Shown piece by piece: positions 8,093 through 16,582 of a DNA stretch of 41,810 nucleotides. The number at the start of each line of letters is the position of its first letter. Positions within the stretch are counted from its first letter, which is position 1. The position numbers and the translations under genes were made by a program. The stretch comes from a virus. The notes below the pieces were generated by a model, which was given only the letters and a program-made list of their open reading frames with translations, was not told where the DNA came from and ran no database searches. Where the stretch lies: positions 1-41,810 of IMG/VR virus record IMGVR_UViG_3300021142_001088; one strand, written 5' to 3'.

Positions 8093-9469
8093 TTATCTCA
8101 AGTTCTTAACTACAAACTTACGGTAGTACACGTTGCTATTGTTGTGAATAGCACCTAGTCCCTGAGTGTAACCTTCAGCAAATGGGTTAGCAACTAGACC
8201 ATAACGTGTCTTGAAGCCAATTTTTGGCTGGAAGGTGTTAGGGTCGATAGCGCGTACCATCTGTAGAGGAACGTATGGGCAGTAGAACAAGCCAGCGTCA
8301 TAAGCGACGTTACCCTTGTAACCAACCACAACGTAGTCAGCACCCGATACTGAGTATGGGTCAACATATACCTTCAAGCGACCGAATAGCATACCTGCGA
8401 AGGTGTTGCCAGTGTCGTCAACTGTTAGGTTTGTGTTGTTTGTTAGAGCTGACTGATAGTCAAGAAGACCTGACATCGCAAGAGCTGATGCTACGTCTGT
8501 TGAGCAGACTAGCATATTGCCCTTACCACGACGGGTATCCTTAGCGATCTTGTTGCTTTCACGTTCGATCTGATAGATCAAGCTCTTGTACTTTTCAACT
8601 GACCAACGGCCATCGGCATCAACTAGTGATGACTGACCAACTGCGCCAAGGTCGAAAATACCATGAACAGCCGACAACTGAGCACCAACCGCAGCAGTTG
8701 CGTACACTGTACGAATAACTTCACGGTTGATTTCGGCAAGAATTTCTGTTGAAAGAATGTTTGCCAATTCAGTTTCTGCGTCTAGACCATGAACAGCCTT
8801 GAGGTCCTGTGCGAGTTCTAGAGTGTAGGCTGCTGATAGAGCACGGGTATTTGCTGTTACAGTTACCTTTTCAATGCTGAAGCCCATCTGATTCATCGTT
8901 GTCGATGTATCTAGTGCTTCCGCAATGTTTGTTGGGTATCCGTAGCCAGTGTTTGCTGTGCCGAATGCCGCATTCGCAAAGTTCAAGTTAGGATCTGATG
9001 CGTTAACAATTGTGTTTGTTCCGTTACCTGACCATGCTGTGTTTGCTTCCTGGTATAGAGCTTCGTTTGATGGGTTTCCACCATTGATTGCTACGCCTGG
9101 AGCAGCATATGTTGAGCGCATTGCGAAGATAAGTCCTGTTGGACCTGTCATTGGCTGAACGCCGCAAAGGTCATATGCCATTAGGTTTGGTAGTGAACGA
9201 CGAACCAAGCTGATTAGGATTGGATCGAAACCAGCAACTGGACCACCTGCTGCCGCGCCTGAACCATAGCCACCCATGCCAACAGCATTAGCTGGTGTAC
9301 CACCAACTGACGACTCATGGAGAATGCCAGCTTCTTCGCGAAGAGCACGTTCCTGGTTCTCAAGAACGATAGCAGTTACCGCACGCTTGTATGGGTCAGT
9401 AATAGCACCTAGATCTGGGTGATCTAGGACTGGTGCCCACTTTGATTGAATTGCTTCTGAAAGATACAT
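8093..9469 (-). CDS. 23: gp23 major capsid protein
   Basis: HK97-fold major head protein, 458 residues, shorter than T4 gp23 (521) as in many marine T4-like phages. Typical family segments include the N-terminal helical region, DLCGVQPMTGPTGLIFAMR, the extended loop and the C-terminal VVGYKGN...FYCPYVPLQM. A likely gp21 cleavage site, ILHE/S, is at residues 49-53, with a low-complexity Gly-rich stretch after it, so the mature protein would start at Ser53. A strong AAGGAG ribosome site precedes the ATG. A terminator follows the stop. Confidence 0.98.
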   Translation of the reverse strand: MYLSEAIQSKWAPVLDHPDLGAITDPYKRAVTAIVLENQERALREEAGILHESSVGGTPANAVGMGGYGSGAAAGGPVAGFDPILISLVRRSLPNLMAYDLCGVQPMTGPTGLIFAMRSTYAAPGVAINGGNPSNEALYQEANTAWSGNGTNTIVNASDPNLNFANAAFGTANTGYGYPTNIAEALDTSTTMNQMGFSIEKVTVTANTRALSAAYTLELAQDLKAVHGLDAETELANILSTEILAEINREVIRTVYATAAVGAQLSAVHGIFDLGAVGQSSLVDADGRWSVEKYKSLIYQIERESNKIAKDTRRGKGNMLVCSTDVASALAMSGLLDYQSALTNNTNLTVDDTGNTFAGMLFGRLKVYVDPYSVSGADYVVVGYKGNVAYDAGLFYCPYVPLQMVRAIDPNTFQPKIGFKTRYGLVANPFAEGYTQGLGAIHNNSNVYYRKFVVKNLR

Positions 9470-9490
9470 TTATAATCTCCTTAAAGATTT

Positions 9491-10714
9491 TTATCGAGGT
9501 GTTGTTTTAGAGAGTGCATTTACATAACGTTCCATCGAAGATGATACTTCTGATGTTTGAACAGGCATTTCACTTTCTGTTAATGCGATTGGATTGTTTG
9601 AAGCCCGTTTCACCGATTTTGATGTGAAATAATTCTCACGAATCATTCCAATCTTCTTTACAAAGTCACCCTCTGTGGTGAACTCAACACCCTCTGCGAG
9701 TGTTTTTACTTTTTCAGCCTGTGTGGCGGTGAGTCCCTCACAAACCTGACTTACAAGTTCTACTCGCTTTGCTTCTACAATAGCCTGACTCAACTCAATG
9801 TTTGTGTTCAATGCTTCGTTTAGCTTGCTCTGTAGCTCTTCGTTCTCTGCTGCCATTGTTTCTAGAACATCGACTTTATCTTCTGGAATATCAATGTAGT
9901 GCTCTTCGAATAGATTCTTTAGAGCCTCAATGAATGATTCTGAGATTTCTGTCTTTAGACCAGATTCAATCGCAACTTCGTTATTATTCATCCATTCCTC
10001 AACCATATAGTTGAGATATGAATCAACCTGTTCCTCAAGCTCTGCCTTGATTTCCTCAATAGCATCCTGAGCTGAGTTTAGGATTTCTGTTTCCATTTCT
10101 TCAATCAATGGCAATGCGCGAGCAATTACTGCTGATTCGAAAATGGTTGAAGCCTTTGTCTTAAATTCTTCGGAAAGCTCTTCACCGTTGAATAGAGCAG
10201 ACATATCTTCATCTGATCCTCTCATTTCTCTAAGCTTTGCGAGAACCATTGACTTCTTAAGTTCTAGTGCTTCCTGAATTTCTTCTTCTGTAAGCTCTTC
10301 TGATTCGTCATATACTGACTCATCTTCTGTGCTTTCATCTTCATAAATTACATCTTCTTCTGAAGTATCTTCTTCTTCACTGAATGGGCGCATGTATTCA
10401 TGTCCCGCTGTTTCAGCGTCATTGTATTCTTCTTCAGGTGAAGTTGTTGGAGAACCCATTGTCTCTCCTGGCTGAGTAGGAAGCTTCTGCATCTTCTCGC
10501 CAGTTGACTGAGCAACTGATTTTCCTGGAGGTGTGGCAACACCACGAACTGCTGATGCCTTTGCTCCGATTGCTGTGCCCTGTGGAGTCTGGAGTGTTGA
10601 ACCACCAAGGTCAACAACGCCAGCATCCATGTGATGCATTGGCTCCGATGGTGCTGACGCTCTTGTTCTATTTAAAACTTCAGCGGCAGCTTCTGCTAGT
10701 GTACGAACTGTCAT
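9491..10714 (-). CDS. 22: gp22 prohead core scaffold
   Basis: Main internal scaffold of the prohead, which is degraded by gp21 during maturation. It is 407 residues, longer than in T4 (269), very acidic in residues 110-160 (repeated EEE/DE blocks) and helical or coiled-coil through the middle. The N-terminus MTVRTLAEA contains a gp21-type site (LAE/A, residues 6-9). Its place directly before gp23 and after gp21 is the T4 order. AAGGAG precedes the ATG and a consensus late promoter lies 26 bases upstream. Confidence 0.93.
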   Translation of the reverse strand: MTVRTLAEAAAEVLNRTRASAPSEPMHHMDAGVVDLGGSTLQTPQGTAIGAKASAVRGVATPPGKSVAQSTGEKMQKLPTQPGETMGSPTTSPEEEYNDAETAGHEYMRPFSEEEDTSEEDVIYEDESTEDESVYDESEELTEEEIQEALELKKSMVLAKLREMRGSDEDMSALFNGEELSEEFKTKASTIFESAVIARALPLIEEMETEILNSAQDAIEEIKAELEEQVDSYLNYMVEEWMNNNEVAIESGLKTEISESFIEALKNLFEEHYIDIPEDKVDVLETMAAENEELQSKLNEALNTNIELSQAIVEAKRVELVSQVCEGLTATQAEKVKTLAEGVEFTTEGDFVKKIGMIRENYFTSKSVKRASNNPIALTESEMPVQTSEVSSSMERYVNALSKTTPR

Positions 10715-10739
10715 GAGAAAACTCCTTAGATCTATGTCT

Positions 10740-10747
10740 TATTTATA
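10740..10747 (-). promoter_or_regulatory. T4-type late promoter of gp22-gp23
   Basis: Exact TATAAATA on the minus strand, 26 bases before the gp22 ATG and overlapping the gap after gp21. No separate late promoter is visible before gp23, so this one probably drives both genes up to the terminator at 8023-8052. Confidence 0.85.
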
Positions 10748-10750
10748 AAA

Positions 10751-11395
10751 TTACAATTTTGAGAGAAAATTCTCAAATTGTCGTAACTGTACCTCAACCA
10801 ACTGGCTTTGCTTTGCTTTCATTATGGAACGCTTCATCTCTGCGATATTGGCTTCTTTTACAATGCCGTTATCCCATACCCATTCTTTGTTTTCCATAAT
10901 TCCCTGCACGAACGCACCAGGTGCTGATGGATCAGCCACTATATCTGCCGCTGTGGCTAGATAGAAATCTGATTGTACATAATTAATACCATTTCTATTT
11001 TCAAGAGAACCCATACCTCTTGATGATACTCCAAGAACACCACCGCCTTCGATAATACCTTTGGCGATTCTGCCCATGTCTGTATCTAGAATCTTTGCCT
11101 TACCTTCGAAGATTGTTCCATCTTGTTTAAGGTTAGTAATCAAGTGAGAAACACGCTCTAGTCCAATAGTTGGTGACTCTGGATGTCCCAACTCACCATA
11201 AGCACGCTTCTTCTCAACGTATTCTTTTACATATCTGGCTACTTCTTTAGCCAAAATCTTTGATTCGTAAATACGACCATTCTTATTACATGTGTCAGCA
11301 ACTAGAAATGGACCTTGAATATAAAGGCACTTGACGCCATTATCTTCTTCGGTGAGGTATTTTACTTCCTCAATTGTTTCTGTGATAAGCTTCAT
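10751..11395 (-). CDS. 21: gp21 prohead core protease
   Basis: Serine protease (U9/S78 type) that matures the prohead by cutting after Glu in (L/I)xE/(A/G/S) sites. It is 214 residues, as in T4. The likely catalytic residues are His71 in ELGHPE, Ser124 or Ser125 in GVSSRG, and Asp151 in ADIVADPSAP. Many of its probable substrates are encoded immediately around it: gp22, gp23 and the small proteins upstream with LAEA-type N-termini. Confidence 0.96.
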   Translation of the reverse strand: MKLITETIEEVKYLTEEDNGVKCLYIQGPFLVADTCNKNGRIYESKILAKEVARYVKEYVEKKRAYGELGHPESPTIGLERVSHLITNLKQDGTIFEGKAKILDTDMGRIAKGIIEGGGVLGVSSRGMGSLENRNGINYVQSDFYLATAADIVADPSAPGAFVQGIMENKEWVWDNGIVKEANIAEMKRSIMKAKQSQLVEVQLRQFENFLSKL

Positions 11396-11397
11396 TT

Positions 11398-11982
11398 TTA
11401 TTCCTTTTTATCTGCTAGTTCACCGACTGGAACTTTCATTCCGTCGCCACCACTGTAATGTTTTCCTGATCTCAAATTCTCAGCGTATGCTTGAGCATGA
11501 CTTGAAATAATGTGATGAACATGCTTATGATAGATATTTGAAGGAACTCCTTCACCATCATCCCACATATGATACATGTCTGCGATATGAGCACCAATAG
11601 CATGACCGTGTGAGCTATTCATCATTCTTGCTGCGTGCTTCTTGGCGTCTTTAATACCATGAGCTTCCAAGTGACTTGCTGCTACCTTTTCTAGTTCTTT
11701 CTGTCTTTTTGCGGCATTACCTGCTCTATAAGTTTGAATCTCAGGAGTGTCGTGTCTGTGCCAAGGACCCAATTCATGTGACATGTAGCTTGGATGAGGA
11801 AACTCCATCTTTGTAGTATCATGAGCTGGTTCTTCTTTTTTCTTTGGCTTTGGAGCAGGAGCTTCCTTGGCAGCAGTTTTCTTAGTAACGGCGCGCTTAG
11901 ATACCTTGGCCTTTGGGCCTTCTGGCTTATTTTTAGCTGGCTTTTTCATAGCCTCTGCGATATACTGTTTTAATGTTATCAT
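11398..11982 (-). CDS. Probable internal head protein, His-rich
   Basis: A 194-residue protein of unknown function. Its first 11 residues, MITLKQYIAEA, strongly resemble the capsid-targeting sequence of T4 internal proteins (MKTYQEFIAEA) and end in a gp21-type site, IAE/A. A Lys/Ala/Pro-rich linker follows (about residues 12-55), then a histidine-rich helical domain (about 65-185) with several HxH and HH pairs. I infer that it is packaged in the head and trimmed by gp21. The histidines could bind metal, but no known enzyme motif is visible. It overlaps the upstream gene by four bases. Confidence 0.85.
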   Translation of the reverse strand: MITLKQYIAEAMKKPAKNKPEGPKAKVSKRAVTKKTAAKEAPAPKPKKKEEPAHDTTKMEFPHPSYMSHELGPWHRHDTPEIQTYRAGNAAKRQKELEKVAASHLEAHGIKDAKKHAARMMNSSHGHAIGAHIADMYHMWDDGEGVPSNIYHKHVHHIISSHAQAYAENLRSGKHYSGGDGMKVPVGELADKKE

Positions 11983-12254
11983 CTTCTAAGAATCCTGTTT
12001 CTAATTGCTACTGATCTATTATGTTTCCAAACTATTCTACTCATCTTTCCTATTCGTTTTCTAGCAGCCTTGATTGCCGACAAATGGCGGTGTCTCTTTT
12101 CTGCTGCTGACATTTTAGCGATTCTACCACTACGAATAGTGTAACCTTTCACATTAGATAATCTTCTCCATTTTCTTTGAACTTTACCAGCACGCACTCT
12201 TGCTCTCACGATTTTGTATCGTGCCTCAGCAAGAAATTGCTTAAAACTAACCAT
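11979..12254 (-). CDS. Probable internal head protein, highly basic
   Basis: A 91-residue, extremely Arg/Lys-rich protein. The N-terminus MVSFKQFLAEA again has the form of a T4 capsid-targeting peptide with a gp21 site (LAE/A, residues 8-11). The rest (RARVRAGKVQRKWRR, and repeated AARKR/RNRILRR blocks) suggests nucleic-acid binding. Similar small basic proteins are common in the head clusters of marine T4-like phages. Binding packaged DNA is an inference from charge alone. Confidence 0.85.
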   Translation of the reverse strand: MVSFKQFLAEARYKIVRARVRAGKVQRKWRRLSNVKGYTIRSGRIAKMSAAEKRHRHLSAIKAARKRIGKMSRIVWKHNRSVAIRNRILRR

Positions 12255-12690
12255 AGTTGTATGTTGAGTTGTAAGCGTTGTATACGTTAGCGAAGCCCTT
12301 ATCCTTATCCTTGTTTAATTGAATGATGAAATCATATGTATCACCAGCAGCAACTCCAATTGTCTGTAAACCAATGTTTCCAGTTGGTGTTGTAGCATTA
12401 TTTGGAATTAAAGCATCCAATGATCCAGCAGATGATCCACCATAGTTATAGATGGCTGTACTTGTACCACCTTCATAGTAAAGCTGAACAACAGCAGCAC
12501 CAGCAAGATCAACACAATGCTGAACTCTCGAAATATCCACTATTGGAGTCTGTGATGTATTTGCGAAAACCAATGTTTTTGGATTCAAAATGACAGTGTT
12601 AGACGAATCTGATCCGCTGTAATAACCAGTCACCTTAATAATTGTTGTACTTGCGTTATCAAGTATCATTTGTACTTGTGGGTTTGCCAT
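12247..12690 (-). CDS. Beta-rich virion protein of unknown function
   Basis: A 147-residue protein rich in Thr, Ser, Asn and Gly with alternating hydrophobic residues, the pattern of a beta sandwich or jelly roll. There is no signal peptide, membrane segment or capsid-targeting peptide. The position inside the head cluster suggests a virion protein, possibly a capsid decoration or internal protein. It overlaps the basic protein gene by eight bases. No family was recognised. Confidence 0.85.
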   Translation of the reverse strand: MANPQVQMILDNASTTIIKVTGYYSGSDSSNTVILNPKTLVFANTSQTPIVDISRVQHCVDLAGAAVVQLYYEGGTSTAIYNYGGSSAGSLDALIPNNATTPTGNIGLQTIGVAAGDTYDFIIQLNKDKDKGFANVYNAYNSTYNYG

Positions 12691-12700
12691 TTCTTATACC

Positions 12701-13156
12701 TTACTCCGTTGTGGTTGCTGTAAAGTCAGCAACCTGTTTAAAATCTTTAGGAGACTTTCTCAATTTCTGAGGAATTTTCTGATGACTATTTGTCCAATTT
12801 AACTTAGGATTCTTAATTAGTTTAAGAATTCTGGCAGCAATTGCTGGCTCTGCTTCAATTTTGTTTCCGTCATCGAAATTAATTTCTCCTGGTGTACTAG
12901 TCTTTACAATTCTTTCCAAACTCTTAACAATTGTTCCTTCTGCTACTCCAGAAACATATGTTCTGCCTGTTGGGTTTTTGGAAAATGGAACACTTACATC
13001 AAGGTTAAGTTTATCATTACGATAAAGCACAATGGTTTCTCCAGTTGGAAACTGACGAATTCCTCTGCGTCTTAACGTAATCATAGGTGGAGGGTCTGGC
13101 AGCTTACCTAACTTTCCCTCTTTCAGTGTTCCTCGAAATTCCGAAAACGTTTTCAT
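12701..13156 (-). CDS. Probable head-associated protein
   Basis: A 151-residue protein of unknown function. MKTFSEFRGTLKEG at the start combines the MKTxxEF opening of T4 capsid-targeting peptides with a gp21-type site, LKE/G (residues 11-14). The remainder is basic, with predicted beta strands in the middle and a disordered Thr-rich end. It overlaps the upstream gene by four bases (ATGA). Packaging in the head is inferred from the N-terminus and the location. Confidence 0.8.
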   Translation of the reverse strand: MKTFSEFRGTLKEGKLGKLPDPPPMITLRRRGIRQFPTGETIVLYRNDKLNLDVSVPFSKNPTGRTYVSGVAEGTIVKSLERIVKTSTPGEINFDDGNKIEAEPAIAARILKLIKNPKLNWTNSHQKIPQKLRKSPKDFKQVADFTATTTE

Positions 13157-13938
13157 TTATGGCTCTTATAACCTTTCTTTTTCATGTACCAAGCTAAAGC
13201 CCAAGGATTATCAATATCCTTATGCTTCTTCATCTTCTTCACGGTTCCTTCCCATCCTTCTGGCGCGACTTCATCAACCTGTTCAACAGATTCATTCAAA
13301 TCTTCTCTGTGGTGTTCTTCCCAATGAGATGCTGCTGCCTTACGATCAGCAGGAGAGAACATCTTGTGCCAAGGTGTACCATCACCATGATGTTTAGCAT
13401 AGCTCTGAGCAGCACGATCAGCATGATATCCCCAAAGCTTCTTTGCCTTTTCTGAATTATAGACGCCTTTGGAGTGCTTCTTCGCAAGATTATTCATGAT
13501 TGGCTGGTGGCTTGAGTGATACAAGTGACTATCATTGTCTGCGTGAAGAACTAGTTCTTTTGCGGCATCTGAAAGATGATGATAATCTTCATAGATCACT
13601 TCTTCGTTAACGGGTTCTACATCCTCATAAATTCTAAAAATACTTTCTGTACGGATGCCTTCTTTCAGAGCGTCCTTGATACGATCTTTGATTATACTGT
13701 TTGACATATTTTCGTCCTCTCTGACTAGATGGAATCTAGCACCGTTTGGTTGTCCCATTTGTTTGTATTTTTGAAAAGCATGATGAACTGATTGAAACGG
13801 GCCAGCCACAGTCTTTCCGCCTTGTACAATATAGTGGCCTTTCTGAGTAGGTCTTTTTGAAGAACTCAAATGACGATGAGCATCAGTTTCGTTTTTAGCC
13901 TCACCGATTAAAACTGGGTGTTTTTGACTCATGCTCAT
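13153..13938 (-). CDS. Multi-domain head-region protein, likely gp21 substrate
   Basis: A 261-residue protein with three segments seen in head-gene clusters of marine phages. Residues 14-75 are a small domain with GGKTVAGPF. Residues about 120-215 are helical and His-rich with KLWGYHADRAAQSYAKHHG and FSPADRKAAASHWEEH. The C-terminus holds GWEGTVKKMKKHKDIDNP and a basic end. A possible gp21 site, IGE/A, is at residues 11-14. Two in-frame ATGs (13938 and 13932) are possible; GAGG is well placed for the first. I do not know its function. Confidence 0.85.
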   Translation of the reverse strand: MSMSQKHPVLIGEAKNETDAHRHLSSSKRPTQKGHYIVQGGKTVAGPFQSVHHAFQKYKQMGQPNGARFHLVREDENMSNSIIKDRIKDALKEGIRTESIFRIYEDVEPVNEEVIYEDYHHLSDAAKELVLHADNDSHLYHSSHQPIMNNLAKKHSKGVYNSEKAKKLWGYHADRAAQSYAKHHGDGTPWHKMFSPADRKAAASHWEEHHREDLNESVEQVDEVAPEGWEGTVKKMKKHKDIDNPWALAWYMKKKGYKSHK

Positions 13939-13966
13939 TCTGCCTCTTTTCCGTGTTTAATTATTT

Positions 13967-13974
13967 GATTTATA
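13967..13974 (-). promoter_or_regulatory. Late-promoter-like box (TATAAATC)
   Basis: TATAAATC on the minus strand has one mismatch to the late consensus at the last base, 29 bases before the ATG at 13938. Placement and local AT content fit a late promoter for the internal-protein and gp21 genes. Confidence 0.5.
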
Positions 13975-13977
13975 ATA

Positions 13978-14064
13978 TTAGAATTCATCACCGTACATAT
14001 GTGCTTTTTTATCACCATGATCATGTCCTATGGCCGCATCCATACGTCTGTTCCGTTTCTTCAT
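13978..14064 (-). CDS. 28-codon overlapping ORF or shifted gp67 tail
   Basis: In the +1 frame relative to the end of the gp67-like gene, an ATG at 14062-14064 opens a 28-residue ORF ending in GDKKAHMYGDEF. It overlaps the last 44 bases of the gp67-like gene and has no ribosome-binding site. The peptide is charged and phage-like, whereas the annotated gp67 end (YGCGHRT) looks odd. It may be the real gp67 C-terminus reached by a +1 frameshift or hidden by a one-base error, or it may be chance. Confidence 0.35.
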   Translation of the reverse strand: MKKRNRRMDAAIGHDHGDKKAHMYGDEF

Positions 14065-14221
14065 GAACAACCATATCTACTTCGCCAGTGAACATGTTCT
14101 GTGCGATATCAATTCTTTTGGCAGAAATAGCATCTTCAATCTTTCCAGCAAGAGCTGTTTCGAAAGCTTTCTTGAAGCCTACTGCGTCTTTTAGTTCTGC
14201 GTGGTCTACAAATTTACTCAT
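14021..14221 (-). CDS. 67: gp67-like prohead core protein
   Basis: A 66-residue protein between gp20 and the internal-protein genes, where T4 has gp67. The helix FETALAGKIEDAISAKRIDIAQNMF resembles the T4 gp67 segment with the pattern AR-IDLI--EKIAIARN (family knowledge). gp67 is a small core component needed for normal head shape and is digested by gp21. The acidic C-terminal tail of T4 gp67 is absent in this frame; the chain ends VVHEETEQTYGCGHRT. See the overlapping 28-codon ORF for a possible shifted end. A consensus late promoter lies 41 bases upstream. Confidence 0.75.
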   Translation of the reverse strand: MSKFVDHAELKDAVGFKKAFETALAGKIEDAISAKRIDIAQNMFTGEVDMVVHEETEQTYGCGHRT

Positions 14222-14226
14222 TTTAA

Positions 14227-15834
14227 TTACCCGTTATTTGTGAATAGTGATGAGACTTTCTTATTTATATCCTGATCATTCGCAGTAGGTCCAGGTGTCT
14301 GCTGTGGAGGAGCAGATGGTCCTTCTGTCGAATCTTGCGGCATCTGTTGCTGCATTTCGGCTTGTTCTTCTTCTATTTGTTCTTTCATTTTTACAATTTC
14401 GTCTTCGTTCATACAGAGTACCTTCTCTTGTACCCAACGCTTTGAAAAATATGTTCCAACATATGGCTGAAGAGTTGTCAAAGAATTTACTCTGTTTTGA
14501 AGAAGTTCTGCTTCCTTAAGCTCAGAGAAGTTATTGTCTTTTAGAAAGTCGTAGTGAATCTGTTGTTTAAAACGATTCCACTCATCCAAAGTACAAATAC
14601 CTTTCAGAGCTAATTGACGAGCCAGAAGCTCATCAAAAAGAATAGAGAAACGCGAACGAAGCTTGTCAATGAACTTATCAAACTTTAACTCATCGCGAGT
14701 TACTTCATTTGATCGTCCCAGAGAGAATCCCTGTTGTGGTTCAAGTCTTGAAACAGGAACATTAAGCGACTTGTAAAGCTTCTTTTCAAAGTAGTTAACG
14801 TCATCCATCTGACCAAGATTTTGACCAGCAGGAAGAGTTGTAATTTCTGTTGACTTACCTTCACCACGGCGAGGCATCCAGAAGTCTTCAAGCATCGACA
14901 TATGCTTACGATCATCACGGACTTCGCCAGATGCCGCATCATATGTAAGTTTATTACGAAACTTAGTCATGATATCTTTAAGATATTGTTCTGCCTTGAT
15001 ACGTGGCATATTGCCAACGTCAACATAGAACACGCGGCGTTCTGGTGCTCTAGAAACACGATAAATTACAGTTGCGTCTTCAACGAAACGCAACTGGTTC
15101 ATTGGGCGAATTGCCTTATGAACATATGAAAGAACGGTTGACTTGGCTGGATCGAATAGACCAGAAGTCAAGTAAATAACTGAGTCATCTGATAGCTTTG
15201 TACCACCAGCATAGCTTCCAAGCAACTGTGGTGACTGAACGTTGTTGTTTACAATCTTTTCGTTGTAAAGATAGAACGTGTCAATGCGATCAACAACTTC
15301 TGTTCCACCCTGTGTCTTTTTTGTGATATTACGAATCTTACGAATGCGTCTTGGATCAATATAAATTAATTGTTGAATTCCAGATTTTGTATTTTCTGGA
15401 TCAATGACCACATTGTAATACATTCTACCATCAACATACCATCTACGGAATATATCAGATCCGTAATTATTAAAGTCTAGCAACATAAGCATGTGCTTGA
15501 ATTCATCACGAATCATATTTTTAATTTTGTCTGGTTGATCTAATTCATCCAAAACAATTTTAATAGTATCAGCACGGGATTCGTGAACGATTGATTCGTT
15601 CACGATATCCTCAATAGCTGATTCGATTTCGGGCTGCATCGCCATCGTGCGATACTTTGTGATCAGGTCAACTTCTGTTCTATAAGAACCGTCTAAGTCA
15701 ACGTATATACCGTAATGAGCACCACTTTGTATATTAATGGCACCGTCTTCGAGTTGCGGAGTAACAGGCGTAGGAAGGGAACGTTCCTCCCCTTCCTGAC
15801 GCTTGATTTCAAATCCAAATAATCGAATTGACAT
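14227..15834 (-). CDS. 20: gp20 portal vertex protein
   Basis: Dodecameric portal through which DNA is packaged and to which the neck attaches. I place the start at the ATG at 15832-15834 (535 residues, close to T4's 524), which has a GGGAG ribosome site eight bases upstream; a GTG five codons earlier is less likely. Family segments include MQPEIESAIEDIVNESIV, DPRRIRKIR, YVDVGNMPRIKAEQYL and the C-terminal Gln/Pro-rich tail. The C-terminal 60 residues are low complexity. The end of the gene contains the late promoter of the gp67-like gene. Confidence 0.97.
   Translation of the reverse strand: MSIRLFGFEIKRQEGEERSLPTPVTPQLEDGAINIQSGAHYGIYVDLDGSYRTEVDLITKYRTMAMQPEIESAIEDIVNESIVHESRADTIKIVLDELDQPDKIKNMIRDEFKHMLMLLDFNNYGSDIFRRWYVDGRMYYNVVIDPENTKSGIQQLIYIDPRRIRKIRNITKKTQGGTEVVDRIDTFYLYNEKIVNNNVQSPQLLGSYAGGTKLSDDSVIYLTSGLFDPAKSTVLSYVHKAIRPMNQLRFVEDATVIYRVSRAPERRVFYVDVGNMPRIKAEQYLKDIMTKFRNKLTYDAASGEVRDDRKHMSMLEDFWMPRRGEGKSTEITTLPAGQNLGQMDDVNYFEKKLYKSLNVPVSRLEPQQGFSLGRSNEVTRDELKFDKFIDKLRSRFSILFDELLARQLALKGICTLDEWNRFKQQIHYDFLKDNNFSELKEAELLQNRVNSLTTLQPYVGTYFSKRWVQEKVLCMNEDEIVKMKEQIEEEQAEMQQQMPQDSTEGPSAPPQQTPGPTANDQDINKKVSSLFTNNG
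14262..14269 (-). promoter_or_regulatory. T4-type late promoter of gp67-like gene
   Basis: Exact TATAAATA on the minus strand inside the last codons of gp20, 41 bases before the gp67-like ATG at 14221. Confidence 0.75.
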
Positions 15835-15874
15835 TACAAATACTCCCACTCAGGATAATTATCTCTCTTCAATC

Positions 15875-15882
15875 TATTTAGA
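15875..15882 (-). promoter_or_regulatory. Late-promoter-like box of gp20 (TCTAAATA)
   Basis: TCTAAATA on the minus strand has one mismatch to the late consensus. It lies 41 bases before the gp20 ATG, in the short gap after gp19. Confidence 0.5.
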
Positions 15883-15915
15883 CGCATTATTATTAGATCT
15901 AGTAGGTCTAAAGTT

Positions 15916-16557
15916 TTACTGTGGAGAAACTGGACTACCAGTACCAGATCCTGCTGGCAGACCAGATAATGGATTCGCAGAGGTAGAAGAAACGCCACTT
16001 GAAACCGATTCCCAGTATTGGTATGCGAATGTAACTGAGAACTCTTCGATTGAGTCGTTGTTACCCCAGTCAAGATCAATTGCGCTGATATCAACAGGGA
16101 ACATTCCTCTAAAGTTGTAAGTCTTAATTAGATTACCGCTTTTACCGTACTGATTAACGAGAGCATCCACAGCATAACTCTTGCCAGGTGTTGTTTGATC
16201 GGTCGAAACAGCATTACTATTACGAATGTTCAATCGTGGATCGTTGAGAGCATTCATCCACTTTTCCATTGAATTACGAACTAGAAAATCTTCATCATTG
16301 ATGATGTTGATTGTCCAGTCTTGGAATGTTCTGTTTCCAGCAACTTTAACTTCGCGGCCAAAGTATTGAATAGGAACAATTCCAATTGTTGATCCTGGAA
16401 GTTGAGCAGTCTTACACATAAAAGTTAATTTGTTACTTGTTGATGCGGAATCAATTCCAAAATTGGTATTGAAATTTGGTATTACAACCTCAAAGAGATT
16501 AGAACGTGCTCCGTCCAATCCTAGTTCTGATCTAAATCTTGTTACGTCAAAGGCCAT
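15916..16557 (-). CDS. 19: gp19 tail tube protein
   Basis: Subunit of the inner tail tube, 213 residues versus 163 in T4. Family features include the N-terminal FRSELGLDGARSNLFEV, CKTAQLPGSTIGIVPI, the FGREVKVAGNRTFQDWTINI strand pair and FSVTFAYQYWE near the end. The extra length is a Ser/Gly/Pro-rich C-terminal tail (after about residue 185). It has a clear AGGAGA ribosome site and a late-promoter box 26 bases upstream. Confidence 0.96.
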   Translation of the reverse strand: MAFDVTRFRSELGLDGARSNLFEVVIPNFNTNFGIDSASTSNKLTFMCKTAQLPGSTIGIVPIQYFGREVKVAGNRTFQDWTINIINDEDFLVRNSMEKWMNALNDPRLNIRNSNAVSTDQTTPGKSYAVDALVNQYGKSGNLIKTYNFRGMFPVDISAIDLDWGNNDSIEEFSVTFAYQYWESVSSGVSSTSANPLSGLPAGSGTGSPVSPQ

Positions 16558-16582
16558 TTTATATCTCCTAGATTATATTACC

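Noticed and set aside
8275-8544. Plus-strand ORF of 89 codons inside gp23
   Set aside because: It is a shadow of the certain capsid gene, with no ribosome site.
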